Of a DNA stretch of 64,000 nucleotides, positions 8,512 through 16,420 are shown piece after piece. Where the stretch lies: NCBI GenBank assembly GCA_003169735.1, contig PNAP01000010.1, positions 1 through 64,000 of the forward strand, read 5' to 3'. The notes under the pieces are model-generated. The model ran no database searches and was not told the origin of the DNA. It saw only the letters and a program-made list of their open reading frames with translations. Source of the stretch: Chloroflexota bacterium. Its GTDB lineage: Bacteria > Chloroflexota > Limnocylindria > Limnocylindrales > CSP1-4. A program made the position numbers and the translations under genes. Numbering within the stretch: the stretch's first letter is position 1; every line of letters begins with the position of its first letter.

Positions 8512-8517
8512 ATCGTA
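8512..8517 (-). promoter_or_regulatory. Predicted -10 box of the DinB-like gene
   Basis: TACGAT on the minus strand with 6 nt (GAGCCG) before ATG 8505; predicts a leaderless transcript. Confidence 0.45.
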
Positions 8518-8560
8518 CCGGCGGCTCGGGAAGGACCGTCCGTCGACTGGCGCCAGCAGC

Positions 8561-9241
8561 CTACCCAAGTATCTCGATCGGCGAGGAAGTTGCCGGCACG
8601 CCTAGTCCGACCGGGCACGCGACGCCCGTTCCGAGATCGGGGCAGTAGCCGTTCGGGTTCTTGGACAGGTACTGCTGGTGGTAGGGCTCGGCGTAGTAGA
8701 AGGGGCCGGCGTCGGCGATCTCGGTCGTGATGGGGCCGTAACCGGCGGCCGTCAGTTCCTTCTGATAGGCATCGCATGACAGCTCGGCGATCCGGCGCTG
8801 CTCGGGATCCGCGGTATAGATCGCCGAGCGGTACTGCGTGCCCTGGTCATTGCCCTGGCGCATGCCCTGGGTCGGGTCGTGGTGCTCCCAGAAGACCTTG
8901 AGCAGCTGCTCGTATGTGACCACGCTCGGGTCGAACGCGACCAGCACCACCTCCGCGTGGCCGGTCTTGCCGCTGCACGCTTCCTCGTAGGTCGCGTTCG
9001 GGGTGTAGCCACCCGAGTACCCGACCGCCGTCGAGTAGACGCCGGGGATCGACCAGAAATCCTTCTCAGCGCCCCAGAAGCAGCCCATCCCGAAGATGGC
9101 GGTCTTGATGCCAGCCGGCCACGGCGGAGCGATGGGGTGGCCGTTGACGTGGTGGCGCTCTGGGATGCGCATCGGCTCGCTGCGGCCGGGGAGCGCTTCA
9201 GCGGGGGAGGGCATGGTCGTGGGGCGGCGGAAGAGGAACAT
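8561..9241 (-). CDS. msrA: Peptide-methionine (S)-S-oxide reductase MsrA
   Basis: 226 aa. Reduces the S-epimer of methionine sulfoxide in proteins using thioredoxin; cytoplasmic. The active-site motif GCFWG carries the catalytic cysteine at residue 54, followed by the family blocks [46 protein letters not shown] and [17 protein letters not shown]; the cysteine in NGYCP is a possible resolving residue. Slightly longer N-terminus than most MsrA (~45 residues before the domain). A TAGAGT box at 9253-9248 on the minus strand ends 6 nt before the ATG, which fits a leaderless transcript. No MsrB beside it. Confidence 0.95.
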   Translation of the reverse strand: MFLFRRPTTMPSPAEALPGRSEPMRIPERHHVNGHPIAPPWPAGIKTAIFGMGCFWGAEKDFWSIPGVYSTAVGYSGGYTPNATYEEACSGKTGHAEVVLVAFDPSVVTYEQLLKVFWEHHDPTQGMRQGNDQGTQYRSAIYTADPEQRRIAELSCDAYQKELTAAGYGPITTEIADAGPFYYAEPYHQQYLSKNPNGYCPDLGTGVACPVGLGVPATSSPIEILG

Positions 9242-9247
9242 GGCGTG

Positions 9248-9253
9248 ACTCTA
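9248..9253 (-). promoter_or_regulatory. Predicted -10 box of msrA
   Basis: TAGAGT, 6 nt (CACGCC) before ATG 9241 on the minus strand; leaderless arrangement. Confidence 0.4.
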
Positions 9254-9343
9254 CGCGCGGAATGTGACATCCGGGTGTCGACAGGGCTGGTACCTTGACG
9301 CATCGCGCTCAAGCCCATCGACCGCCCAGCCCAAGGAGCCGAG

Positions 9344-10969
9344 ATGCGCCCCTTCATCGTCGCCCTTTCGATCGTCATGTCAGTCGTGTTGACCGTCGCG
9401 TCCCTGGTGTCGGCGACCGGCGGTGGCGGATGGACCCATCTCGGTCACGGAAGCACGGCAACGACCCCGGCCCTCAACGGTTCGGTCCTCGCCTTCGATA
9501 CCAGTGACCCGATGCAGACCTACGTCGGTGGCTCGTTCACCAACGCCGGCGGCAACGCCAACGCCGACGACATCGCCGTCTGGGACGGCACCAACTGGAG
9601 CGCGCTTGGTTCGAACCCGATCGCCAGCGGCGCCGTCCAGGCGATCGCCGTCCACGATGGCAAGGTCTACGTCGGCGGAACCTTCACCAACGCTGGTGGC
9701 AACGCCGATGCCGACTACGTGGCCGTCTGGAACGGTTCGAGCTGGGGCACCGCTTGCAACTCGACCGGGGCGGCGGTGAGCCAGAACGTGGATGCGCTCC
9801 AGATCATCGGCAACACGTTGTACGTCGGCGGCGCATTCCAGAACGGCGCCGGCAACGCGGCGGCCGACTACCTGATGGCCTGCGACCTGACGACCGGGGC
9901 GGCGAGCCCCGTGGTCTCCACGGACGGCTACATCACCGGCACGGTCTACGCGCTCACGGCCGACTCGAGCGGCAACCTGTACGCGGGCGGGGCGTTCGTG
10001 GACATGGATCACATCACGATCGCCGACCACATCGCGATGATGGATACCACTGGGACCTGGCATGCCATGGGCTCAGGTCCGGCATCGTGTGGATGCGCCA
10101 TCCCGGACGACGTCCGGTCGCTCGCTTCCGACGGGACGAATGTCTACGTCGGAGCGGATTCGGACAACATCGCCGGGCTCGCACAGGCGGACCGCGTCGC
10201 CAAGTGGAACGGTTCGAACTGGAGCGCGATGGGCTCGGCCACCGGCGGCGCCGATGGCTGGTTCCCGCACGCACAGTCGACGTCGACCACCATCTACTCA
10301 CTGGCAACGGCCGGCTCGCTCGTCTTCGCCGGCGGCTCCTTCATCAATGCCAACGGCGATGCCACGGCCGACAACGTGGCCTACTTCGACGGCTCGAACT
10401 GGCACGCGCTGGGTTCCGACGGCGCCGGCGGCGGCCCGTGGGTGGGCACGACGCGGGCGTTGGCCACGTCCTTCGGGAGACTCTACGGCGGTGGCAATTT
10501 CACCGAGGCCGGCGGCGACACGATGGCGGAATTCGCCGCCCAGTTCGACTATGTCCAGCCGGACAACCGGATCGGAACCGCCGCCGGTGGCCCGTTCGTC
10601 GGTGACAACGTCTACAACAGCACCGGGACAGGCCAATCGAAGACGCTCTCGGTGCACCGCGGCCATACCGGCACGCTGTACGTGAGCATCCAGAACGATG
10701 GGCTGCGGTCAGGGACGGCCACGGTCCACGGCACCGGATCGGCCAGCGGGTTCACGGTCAAGTACTTCAACGGCGCCACCGACGTGACGGCCGCTGTGAA
10801 AGCCGGGACGTATTCCGCCGGGTCGATCCCGCCCAACTCGACCATCGTGCTCAAGATGACCATCAAGCTGTCCGGCTCGAGCGCCGCCAAGGGGACCTTC
10901 AAGGTCACCACGTCATTCGGATCGGGCTTCCCAGAAGACACCGTCAAGGCGCTCGTCAAGGCGACCTGA
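9344..10969 (+). CDS. Secreted beta-propeller-like repeat protein
   Basis: 541 aa, ATG 9344 with AAGGAG about 5 nt upstream. The N-terminus is a signal peptide (PFIVALSIVMSVVLTVASLVSA, cleavage near residue 25). Residues ~30-410 contain six or seven repeats of a YVGGxFTNAGGNAxADxxA(V/Y)W(D/N)G(T/S)xW unit, each about 45-60 residues, typical of kelch/delta-60-like beta-propellers. Residues ~430-541 form a separate beta-rich, Ig-like domain (SKTLSVHRGHTGTLYVSIQN ...). It is probably extracellular; no enzymatic motif is visible. Transcribed alone, divergent from msrA and convergent with the acetyltransferase gene. Confidence 0.75.
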   Translation: MRPFIVALSIVMSVVLTVASLVSATGGGGWTHLGHGSTATTPALNGSVLAFDTSDPMQTYVGGSFTNAGGNANADDIAVWDGTNWSALGSNPIASGAVQAIAVHDGKVYVGGTFTNAGGNADADYVAVWNGSSWGTACNSTGAAVSQNVDALQIIGNTLYVGGAFQNGAGNAAADYLMACDLTTGAASPVVSTDGYITGTVYALTADSSGNLYAGGAFVDMDHITIADHIAMMDTTGTWHAMGSGPASCGCAIPDDVRSLASDGTNVYVGADSDNIAGLAQADRVAKWNGSNWSAMGSATGGADGWFPHAQSTSTTIYSLATAGSLVFAGGSFINANGDATADNVAYFDGSNWHALGSDGAGGGPWVGTTRALATSFGRLYGGGNFTEAGGDTMAEFAAQFDYVQPDNRIGTAAGGPFVGDNVYNSTGTGQSKTLSVHRGHTGTLYVSIQNDGLRSGTATVHGTGSASGFTVKYFNGATDVTAAVKAGTYSAGSIPPNSTIVLKMTIKLSGSSAAKGTFKVTTSFGSGFPEDTVKALVKAT

Positions 10970-11004
10970 GGCCTCGCGAGCTCAGCCTGTATCGAACATC
11001 CGTT

Positions 11005-11595
11005 CTATTCCGACGGGAACTCCCATGACCGTGGACGCTTCAGGGCGGCCCACTCGTCGTGGAGGATCGACATCAGATGGATGTCGATGTACGCGCCCCG
11101 ACGGAACGCGGCGTGCCGTCGGATGCCCTCGAGCACGAACCCGCACTTCTCGTAGGAGCGTTGCGCGCGCTTGTTGAAGTCGTAGACGTCGAGCCAGATC
11201 CGCTCCATTCGGAGATTCCCGAAACCGAAGTCAACGAGCGCGTTCAGCGCGTCGGAGCCGAACCCCTGGCTCCACTGCGACTTCTCACCGATGGTGATGC
11301 CGAGGCCGGCGTTTCCGTCGGTGGTGTCCACGTCGAAGAGGCCGATGACACCGATCGGCTGGTCGTCTTCGAGGCGGCAGATGACGAAGTGGTAGGCGTC
11401 GTGACCCTGGTGTTCGAGCATCCGCTCGAACCACTTCTCCTCCGCGGCGAGGCTGAAGGGCGCGCGCGTCGAAAGGAAGGTGCTCGTTTCGCTGTCGTTG
11501 AGCCAGTCGACGAACATCGGCAGGTCGGTCCGCTCCGAAGCCCGCAACCAGACGCGCTCACCGCGGATGATCGGCGCTGGACGGCTCGTGCTCAT
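11005..11595 (-). CDS. GNAT acetyltransferase (RimJ/RimL type)
   Basis: 196 aa from ATG 11595 (MSTSRPAPIIRGERVWLR); the longer frame back to 11649 would overlap the divergent gene. Acetyl-CoA-dependent N-acetyltransferase fold: RGERVWLRASERTDLPMFVDWLND start, PIGVIGLFDVD strand 4, GLGITIGEKSQWSQGFGSDAL with the pyrophosphate-loop-like QGFGSDA, and the RAQRSYEKCGFVLEG C-terminal signature typical of RimL-like enzymes. Substrate could be ribosomal protein, peptide or small amine; not determinable. A TACACT box at 11610-11605 (minus strand) lies 9 nt before the ATG. Confidence 0.88.
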   Translation of the reverse strand: MSTSRPAPIIRGERVWLRASERTDLPMFVDWLNDSETSTFLSTRAPFSLAAEEKWFERMLEHQGHDAYHFVICRLEDDQPIGVIGLFDVDTTDGNAGLGITIGEKSQWSQGFGSDALNALVDFGFGNLRMERIWLDVYDFNKRAQRSYEKCGFVLEGIRRHAAFRRGAYIDIHLMSILHDEWAALKRPRSWEFPSE

Positions 11596-11604
11596 GAGGC
11601 GGGC

Positions 11605-11642
11605 AGTGTACGGCGCCGCGCCGGCCGCGGGCTGGGTATCAT
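11605..11642. promoter_or_regulatory. Divergent -10 boxes between the GNAT gene and the 121-aa gene
   Basis: Minus strand: TACACT at 11610-11605, 9 nt before ATG 11595. Plus strand: TATCAT at 11637-11642, 6 nt before ATG 11649. The whole intergenic gap is 53 bp, so both transcripts must have almost no leader. Confidence 0.5.
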
Positions 11643-11648
11643 TCGCCA

Positions 11649-12014
11649 ATGTCCGCCACCGGCCTGTCGGCCGACCCGAAGGAGTACCGCGCTCGGCTCG
11701 ACGAGCAATCCGACGATGCCATCGACGCGTACACGGCCGAGCTGCTGCGCGATCTCTCCATCCGCGTCGGCGTCATCCGCGTTCTGGGCGAGTTCATGAA
11801 GGCGACCCGCCTCAACGAGCGGGAGCTGGAGCGATGTTTCGCGGCCGGGGGAGGGGCACCCGCGACGCTCGGCCGGACCGCCGACGGCCACCTGATGCTG
11901 CCCGCCATCTCGCTCCACTTCCTGATCCCCGGCGTGCGCAGCGAGACGCCCGACGGGCGCAAACGCCTGACCGATTACCTGGTCGACAGCTTCAACGAGA
12001 TAGTCTTCCTCTGA
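11649..12014 (+). CDS. Hypothetical protein, 121 aa
   Basis: Predicted soluble, mostly helical: EYRARLDEQSDDAIDAYTAELLRDLSIRVGVIRVLGEFMKATRL, ending in IVFL. No signal peptide, no membrane segment, no recognised family. The mid-part (LGRTADGHLMLPAISLHFLIPGV) contains the only hydrophobic stretch. The gene has its own -10 box with a leaderless arrangement and is followed after 13 nt by a UbiA-type prenyltransferase gene, so the two are probably co-transcribed. I assign no function. Confidence 0.65.
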   Translation: MSATGLSADPKEYRARLDEQSDDAIDAYTAELLRDLSIRVGVIRVLGEFMKATRLNERELERCFAAGGGAPATLGRTADGHLMLPAISLHFLIPGVRSETPDGRKRLTDYLVDSFNEIVFL

Positions 12015-12027
12015 GCCGGGTCGGGCC

Positions 12028-12882
12028 GTGAGCACCGCCGGCCTGGCTGCTCGCCTGCCGAGGTCGGTCCGCGCCCTGGCCGTCCTTCATCCGTTCCCGT
12101 CGCTGCTCAACGCCGCGCTCGTCGCAGTCCTCGTCATCGTCGCGGGCGGCAGCGCCACGATGGCGGTGACACTCGGGGTGGCGATGCTCGGCTTCCAGAT
12201 ATCGATCGGATCCGTCAACGACCTGGTGGACGAGGCTGTCGATGCTCGGGCCAAACCCCACAAGCCGATCCCGGCCGGGCTGGTCACGCGACGGACGGCG
12301 GCCGCATTCGCCATCGCTGGCGGCATGGCGGGGACCGGTCTCTCAGCCGTCTACGGGCCGATCATCCTGGCGTTGGGTCTCGGCATGTACGGGTGCGGGC
12401 TGGCCTACGACCTGTTCCTCAAACCGACCGTGTTCGCCGCATTGTGCTGGGCGGTCGCCTTCCCGCTGCTGCCTCTCTACGCGTGGATTGCCGCGACGGG
12501 GGACTTCCCCCCGCACGCGACGCTCCTCCTGCCCGTGGCTGCGTTGGCCGGACCGACCCTCCAACTGGCGAACGGCATCGTCGATCTCGAACGGGACCAG
12601 GCCGCCGGCCTGGCCGGGCCGGTGGTCCGCCTCGGGCGAACGAGGACCCTGGCGCTCCTCATCTTGCTAGAGCTCGTCATCCACGGTTTTGCATGGGCGA
12701 CGCTCGTCGCCGAGGGCGGGGTGCCCGGCATCTCGTTCGTGGCCGTGGGAGCGGCGAGCGCTTGCGCCGCTTTCGGGCTGTGGCTCTCGGCCGCGCAGCA
12801 GCCCGACCTGCGGGAACGTGGTTGGCAGGCCCAGGCGACGGCGATCGTCCTGCTCGGCGCTGGCTGGCTGATGGCCGCCTAG
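12028..12882 (+). CDS. UbiA-family prenyltransferase
   Basis: 284 aa, GTG start. Integral membrane protein with about eight hydrophobic helices. The first Asp-rich motif NDLVDEAVD (residues 64-72, NDxxDxxxD) and the second motif NGIVDLERD (starting near residue 182) are the Mg-diphosphate sites of UbiA enzymes, which attach polyprenyl chains to quinone, heme or phospholipid acceptors. The following KPHKPIPAG matches the family loop. Acceptor is not determinable: no menaquinone, heme or archaeal-lipid gene is adjacent. Convergent with parB, 9 nt apart. Confidence 0.88.
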   Translation: MSTAGLAARLPRSVRALAVLHPFPSLLNAALVAVLVIVAGGSATMAVTLGVAMLGFQISIGSVNDLVDEAVDARAKPHKPIPAGLVTRRTAAAFAIAGGMAGTGLSAVYGPIILALGLGMYGCGLAYDLFLKPTVFAALCWAVAFPLLPLYAWIAATGDFPPHATLLLPVAALAGPTLQLANGIVDLERDQAAGLAGPVVRLGRTRTLALLILLELVIHGFAWATLVAEGGVPGISFVAVGAASACAAFGLWLSAAQQPDLRERGWQAQATAIVLLGAGWLMAA

Positions 12883-12891
12883 GAGCGAGGC

Positions 12892-13878
12892 TCAGTGGCG
12901 CGGGCGTCCGCCGCTCTCGACGATCCGAACCTGGGCGATGGCATTCTCGAGCCGGATCTTGGCGATGGTCAGGTACTTCGCCAGGTTCTGGCGGTCGGTC
13001 GTCTCGATCTCGGACATCGCGCCGTCCGACTGGAGCACCGCCGACAGCTCGTCGAGCGCGACCGCCAGGTGGGCCTTGGCGGAGACGAGCGAATCGTCGC
13101 GTACCGGTCGGCCGTCGCCGGACGACGCGAGTTGCGGCTCGACTGGTTCAGACGCCACATCCGCGGCCGCGTCCACCGTGTCGCCGACTGTCGCCGTTCG
13201 TGGCCGGCCCTCGATCTTCTCGCGCAACTTGATGAGCGTCAGTTCTCCGCGCGCCACCTGCTCGGCCAGCCGACGTCGCTTCTTGGGGTCGAGGACCTTC
13301 ATCAATTCGTAGGCGTGGGACAACGTGTCTTTGCGCAAAGACACCAGCTGCTTGATCTCGGCAGGGGCATCGGCGAGGCGCAGCCGGTTCTCGATGTAGC
13401 CCTTGTCCTTGCCGAGCTTCTGGGCCAAACGGCGAAGGCTGTAGCCGTGGTCGTTCGTCATCCGCTCGTACATGATCGCTTCGTCGAGCGGTGACAGATC
13501 CTCGCGCTGCAGGTTCTCGATGAGCGCGATCTCGAGCGCCGTGTCGTCATCGATCTGCTCGATGAGCGCCGGGATCTCAGCGAGGCCGGCGATGCGCGCA
13601 GCGCGCCAGCGGCGCTCGCCCGCGACCAGTTGGTAGCGTCCGTCCTCGGCCGGCCGCACCAGGATGGGCTGGAGGACGCCATGCTCGACGATCGACGCTG
13701 CCAGCTCCGCAAGCGTTGCCTCGTCGAAGGTGAGGCGCGGTTGCTGCGGGTTGGCCGAGATGAGATCGAGTGGAACGTTGCGGACGCCATGGACGGCGGT
13801 CGCGCTGTTGGGCGTCAGGAAACTGATGATGGTGGGGGAGAGCTCTCGCTCCTCGGACAGCCGCTCCGCCGCGCGCAT
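12892..13878 (-). CDS. parB: Chromosome partitioning protein ParB
   Basis: 328 aa from ATG 13878; a TTG at 13899 overlapping the parA stop is an alternative start. DNA-binding CTPase that loads at parS and spreads to form the partition complex. Motifs in order: VPLDLISANPQQPR, GVLQPILVRP, the CTP-site blocks VAGERRWRA (near residue 85) and IENLQRE, then the helix-turn-helix YSLRRLAQKLGKDKGYIENR (near 147-166). The recognition helix GKDKGYIENRLRL departs from the usual GKSRSxVxN, which suggests a changed target site. The frame runs through a 20-bp palindrome encoding VSLRKDT (near residues 179-185). The C-terminal dimerisation domain is preceded by a long acidic/Ala linker. Confidence 0.95.
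   Translation of the reverse strand: MRAAERLSEERELSPTIISFLTPNSATAVHGVRNVPLDLISANPQQPRLTFDEATLAELAASIVEHGVLQPILVRPAEDGRYQLVAGERRWRAARIAGLAEIPALIEQIDDDTALEIALIENLQREDLSPLDEAIMYERMTNDHGYSLRRLAQKLGKDKGYIENRLRLADAPAEIKQLVSLRKDTLSHAYELMKVLDPKKRRRLAEQVARGELTLIKLREKIEGRPRTATVGDTVDAAADVASEPVEPQLASSGDGRPVRDDSLVSAKAHLAVALDELSAVLQSDGAMSEIETTDRQNLAKYLTIAKIRLENAIAQVRIVESGGRPRH
13325..13344. repeat. 20-bp perfect palindrome, copy 1 (candidate parS)
   Basis: GTGTCTTTGCGCAAAGACAC, a perfect inverted repeat with no spacer, inside parB. The identical 20-mer recurs at 16423-16442, and I saw no third copy in the window. Chance occurrence of two identical 20-bp palindromes 3 kb apart is negligible. Position inside/near parAB and presence within coding DNA are typical of parS, although the canonical parS core is TGTTTCACGTGAAACA. 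Confidence 0.7.
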
Positions 13879-13891
13879 CCGGAAGTCCGGC

Positions 13892-14662
13892 CTAACCAAG
13901 CTCGATGACCTCGCGGGCGAGTCCGCGATAGACGCGCGCCGCCTCGGAGTTCGTGGCGTACTCGGTGACCGGCCGACCGACCAGCGGTGCCTCGCCCAAC
14001 CGGACGGTCTGCTTGACCATGTTCTGGAAGATGTGGTGGTCGCCCATCGACTTCAACTCCTCGAGCATGTCGCGCCCGAGCAGTGTGCGCCCATCGAAGA
14101 AAGTGGGCAACAGGCCGAGGATCCGCAGGTCGGGATTGAGGCCCCGGCTACGGACCTGGTCGATGACATTGACCAGGGCGTTGAAACCCTTGAGCGCGTA
14201 GTACTGCGTCTGGACCGGGATGATGACGCTGTCGGCCGCGACCAGCGCGTTGATGGTCAAGAGTCCGAGCGTCGGCGGGCAGTCGATGAGGATGAAGTCG
14301 TAGTTCTCGTGCGCCCAACCCTGGAGCGCCTCGCGCAGCGCGTACTCGCGACCGATGGCACTGAACAGCGTGTTCTCGGTGGCCGACAGGTCGATGTCCG
14401 ACGGAGCAACGTCGATCCCGACGGTCTGGGTCGGCACGATCACGTCACGAATCGTCACGCCGGGTTCGATGAGCACGTTGGCGATGGAGCGCTCGATGGT
14501 CCGCGGATTGAGTCCCAGGCCGACGGTCAGGTTAGCCTGCGCATCCATGTCGACGCACAGCAACCGATTCCCGTTCTCGGCAAGTGAGCCCGCGAGGTTG
14601 ATCGCGGTCGTGGTCTTGCCGACGCCGCCCTTCTGATTGGCGATGGCGATGACTCGTGACAA
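13892..14662 (-). CDS. parA: Chromosome partitioning ATPase ParA/Soj
   Basis: 256 aa from a TTG at 14662, chosen because GGAGG lies about 5 nt upstream and the product then starts right before the ATPase core, as in other Soj proteins; a GTG at 14746 would add 28 residues. Deviant Walker [10 protein letters not shown] at residues 11-19, then [11 protein letters not shown] (switch I) and [13 protein letters not shown] (Walker B/switch II), followed by [11 protein letters not shown]. It binds DNA as an ATP dimer and is stimulated by ParB-parS. Its stop lies 13 nt before the ParB ATG (and inside the alternative TTG start), so the pair is co-translated. Confidence 0.95.
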   Translation of the reverse strand: MSRVIAIANQKGGVGKTTTAINLAGSLAENGNRLLCVDMDAQANLTVGLGLNPRTIERSIANVLIEPGVTIRDVIVPTQTVGIDVAPSDIDLSATENTLFSAIGREYALREALQGWAHENYDFILIDCPPTLGLLTINALVAADSVIIPVQTQYYALKGFNALVNVIDQVRSRGLNPDLRILGLLPTFFDGRTLLGRDMLEELKSMGDHHIFQNMVKQTVRLGEAPLVGRPVTEYATNSEAARVYRGLAREVIELG

Positions 14663-14738
14663 TGCGTCCTCCGTGACCGACGCGTCGAAAGCGCCGGGAT
14701 TGAATCTAACCCAGGATGGCCGTTCTGCCTCCGGCGGG

Positions 14739-14747
14739 TTATCCACA
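14739..14747 (+). promoter_or_regulatory. Consensus DnaA box upstream of parA
   Basis: TTATCCACA, a perfect match to the bacterial DnaA-box consensus, 77 bp upstream of the parA TTG. Two degenerate relatives follow within 35 bp: ATCCACC at about 14761 and, on the other strand, TATCCACGG (14780-14772). The latter two form an inverted repeat, ATCCAC-N7-GTGGAT (14761-14779). Confidence 0.5.
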
Positions 14748-14814
14748 AAACTGTTGGTTCATCCACCGAATCCGTGGATATCTCGGGACCGCGTGTCGGC
14801 CCCGGGGCGCGCGG

Positions 14815-14820
14815 TACGAT
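14815..14820 (+). promoter_or_regulatory. Possible -10 box of the propionyl-CoA carboxylase operon
   Basis: TACGAT 46 nt upstream of the TTG start of pccB, in the parA-pccB divergent region. No good -35. Confidence 0.3.
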
Positions 14821-14866
14821 ACGTCGGCTCCGGACTCCTGCGACGTCCGTGGCCAGGAGGATGGGA

Positions 14867-16420
14867 TTGACGACGAACCGCGACCAGATGGATCGGCTGG
14901 CAGCGATGCGCGCCGAATCGCGACTCGGCGGTGGCGTCGAGCGCATCGAGCAACAGCACGCGCGCGGCAAGCTGACCGCCCGTGAGCGTTTGGAACTGCT
15001 CCTCGACGACGGATCCTTCGTCGAGTTCGACCCGTTCGTGACGCACCGTGCCACCGACTTCGGGCTCGGCGAGCAGCGCATCCTGGGCGACGGCGTCGTG
15101 ACCGGCCACGGCACCATCGACGGCCGTCTCGCCTTCGTCTTCAGCCAGGACTTTACGGTCTTCGGCGGATCCCTGTCTGAGACGCACGCCGAGAAGATCT
15201 GCAAGGTCATGGACCTGGCGATGAAGGTCGGCGCGCCCATCATCGGGCTCAACGACTCGGGTGGCGCGCGCATCCAGGAGGGCGTCGTCTCACTCGGCGG
15301 CTACGCCGACATCTTCCTGCGGAACACGCGCGCGTCCGGTGTCGTACCGCAGCTGTCGCTGGTCATGGGCCCGTGCGCGGGTGGTGCGGTCTACTCGCCG
15401 GCCATCACGGACATCACCATCATGGTCGAGGGCACGAGCTACATGTTCGTAACGGGACCCGATGTGGTTCGCGCCGTCACCCACGAGGATGTCGATCGCG
15501 AGCGACTGGGTGGCGCGGTGACGCACACCACGGTCAGCGGCGTGGCGCATCTGGCCGCTGACGACGAACCGAGTGCCATCGCCATGGCGCGGAGGGTGCT
15601 CGGCTACCTGCCGCAGAACAACCTGTCGGATCCGCCACGGTCGCCGACCGCCGATCCGCCCGGCCGGATGGACGCCGCCCTTGATTCGCTCATCCCCGAT
15701 GAGCCGTCGCAGCCCTACGACATGCACGACGTCATCACGCGGATCGTGGACGACGGCGAGTTCCTTGAGATCCAGCCGGGTTGGGCAGCGAACGTCCTCG
15801 TCGGTTTCGGTCGGTTCGATGGCCGCAGCACCGGCATCATCGCCCAGCAACCGGCGGTCCTTGCGGGTGCGCTCGATATCGACGCCTCGGATAAGGCGGC
15901 GCGGTTCGTGCGCATGTGCGATGCGTTCAACGTGCCGTTGCTCACCCTGGTTGATGTGCCGGGTTTCCTGCCCGGCGTCACCCAGGAGCATGGCGGGATC
16001 ATCCGCCACGGAGCGAAGCTCCTCTACGCCTACGCTGAGGCGACTGTCCCGAAGGTCACCGTCATCACCCGCAAGGCCTACGGCGGCGCCTACGACGTCA
16101 TGAGCAGCAGGCATATCGGCGGTGATGTCAACCTCGCCTGGCCGACGGCCCGCATCGCGGTGATGGGCGTGGAGGGCGCCGTCAACATCGTCTTCCGCGA
16201 CCGGATCGCCAAAGCCACCGACCCGGACGCGGAACGCGTCAAGCTCAACGCCGAATACGAGGAACAGTTCGCCCACCCGTACATCGCGGCAGCGCGGGGA
16301 TTCGTTGACGACGTGATCCTGCCCTCCGAGACACGCCCGCGGGTCATCTCCGCACTGACCATGCTGGACGGGAAGCGTGAGCGTAACCCGGCCAAGAAGC
16401 ACGGCAACATCCCGCTCTGA
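14867..16420 (+). CDS. pccB: Propionyl-CoA (acyl-CoA) carboxylase beta subunit
   Basis: 517 aa. The start chosen is TTG 14867, which has AGGAGG (14855-14860) exactly 6 nt upstream; ATG 14861 abuts that site and is too close. This subunit transfers CO2 from carboxybiotin to acyl-CoA, forming methylmalonyl-CoA from propionyl-CoA. Crotonase-fold carboxyltransferase: [18 protein letters not shown] start, [19 protein letters not shown], the oxyanion-hole GGARIQEGV and [12 protein letters not shown] in the N-half, and [20 protein letters not shown] plus [12 protein letters not shown] in the C-half. Length is usual for PccB. Heads an operon with the biotin carboxylase and carrier. Acetyl-CoA or a longer chain cannot be excluded as an additional substrate, but the mutase and epimerase downstream argue for propionyl-CoA. 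Confidence 0.93.
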   Translation: MTTNRDQMDRLAAMRAESRLGGGVERIEQQHARGKLTARERLELLLDDGSFVEFDPFVTHRATDFGLGEQRILGDGVVTGHGTIDGRLAFVFSQDFTVFGGSLSETHAEKICKVMDLAMKVGAPIIGLNDSGGARIQEGVVSLGGYADIFLRNTRASGVVPQLSLVMGPCAGGAVYSPAITDITIMVEGTSYMFVTGPDVVRAVTHEDVDRERLGGAVTHTTVSGVAHLAADDEPSAIAMARRVLGYLPQNNLSDPPRSPTADPPGRMDAALDSLIPDEPSQPYDMHDVITRIVDDGEFLEIQPGWAANVLVGFGRFDGRSTGIIAQQPAVLAGALDIDASDKAARFVRMCDAFNVPLLTLVDVPGFLPGVTQEHGGIIRHGAKLLYAYAEATVPKVTVITRKAYGGAYDVMSSRHIGGDVNLAWPTARIAVMGVEGAVNIVFRDRIAKATDPDAERVKLNAEYEEQFAHPYIAAARGFVDDVILPSETRPRVISALTMLDGKRERNPAKKHGNIPL

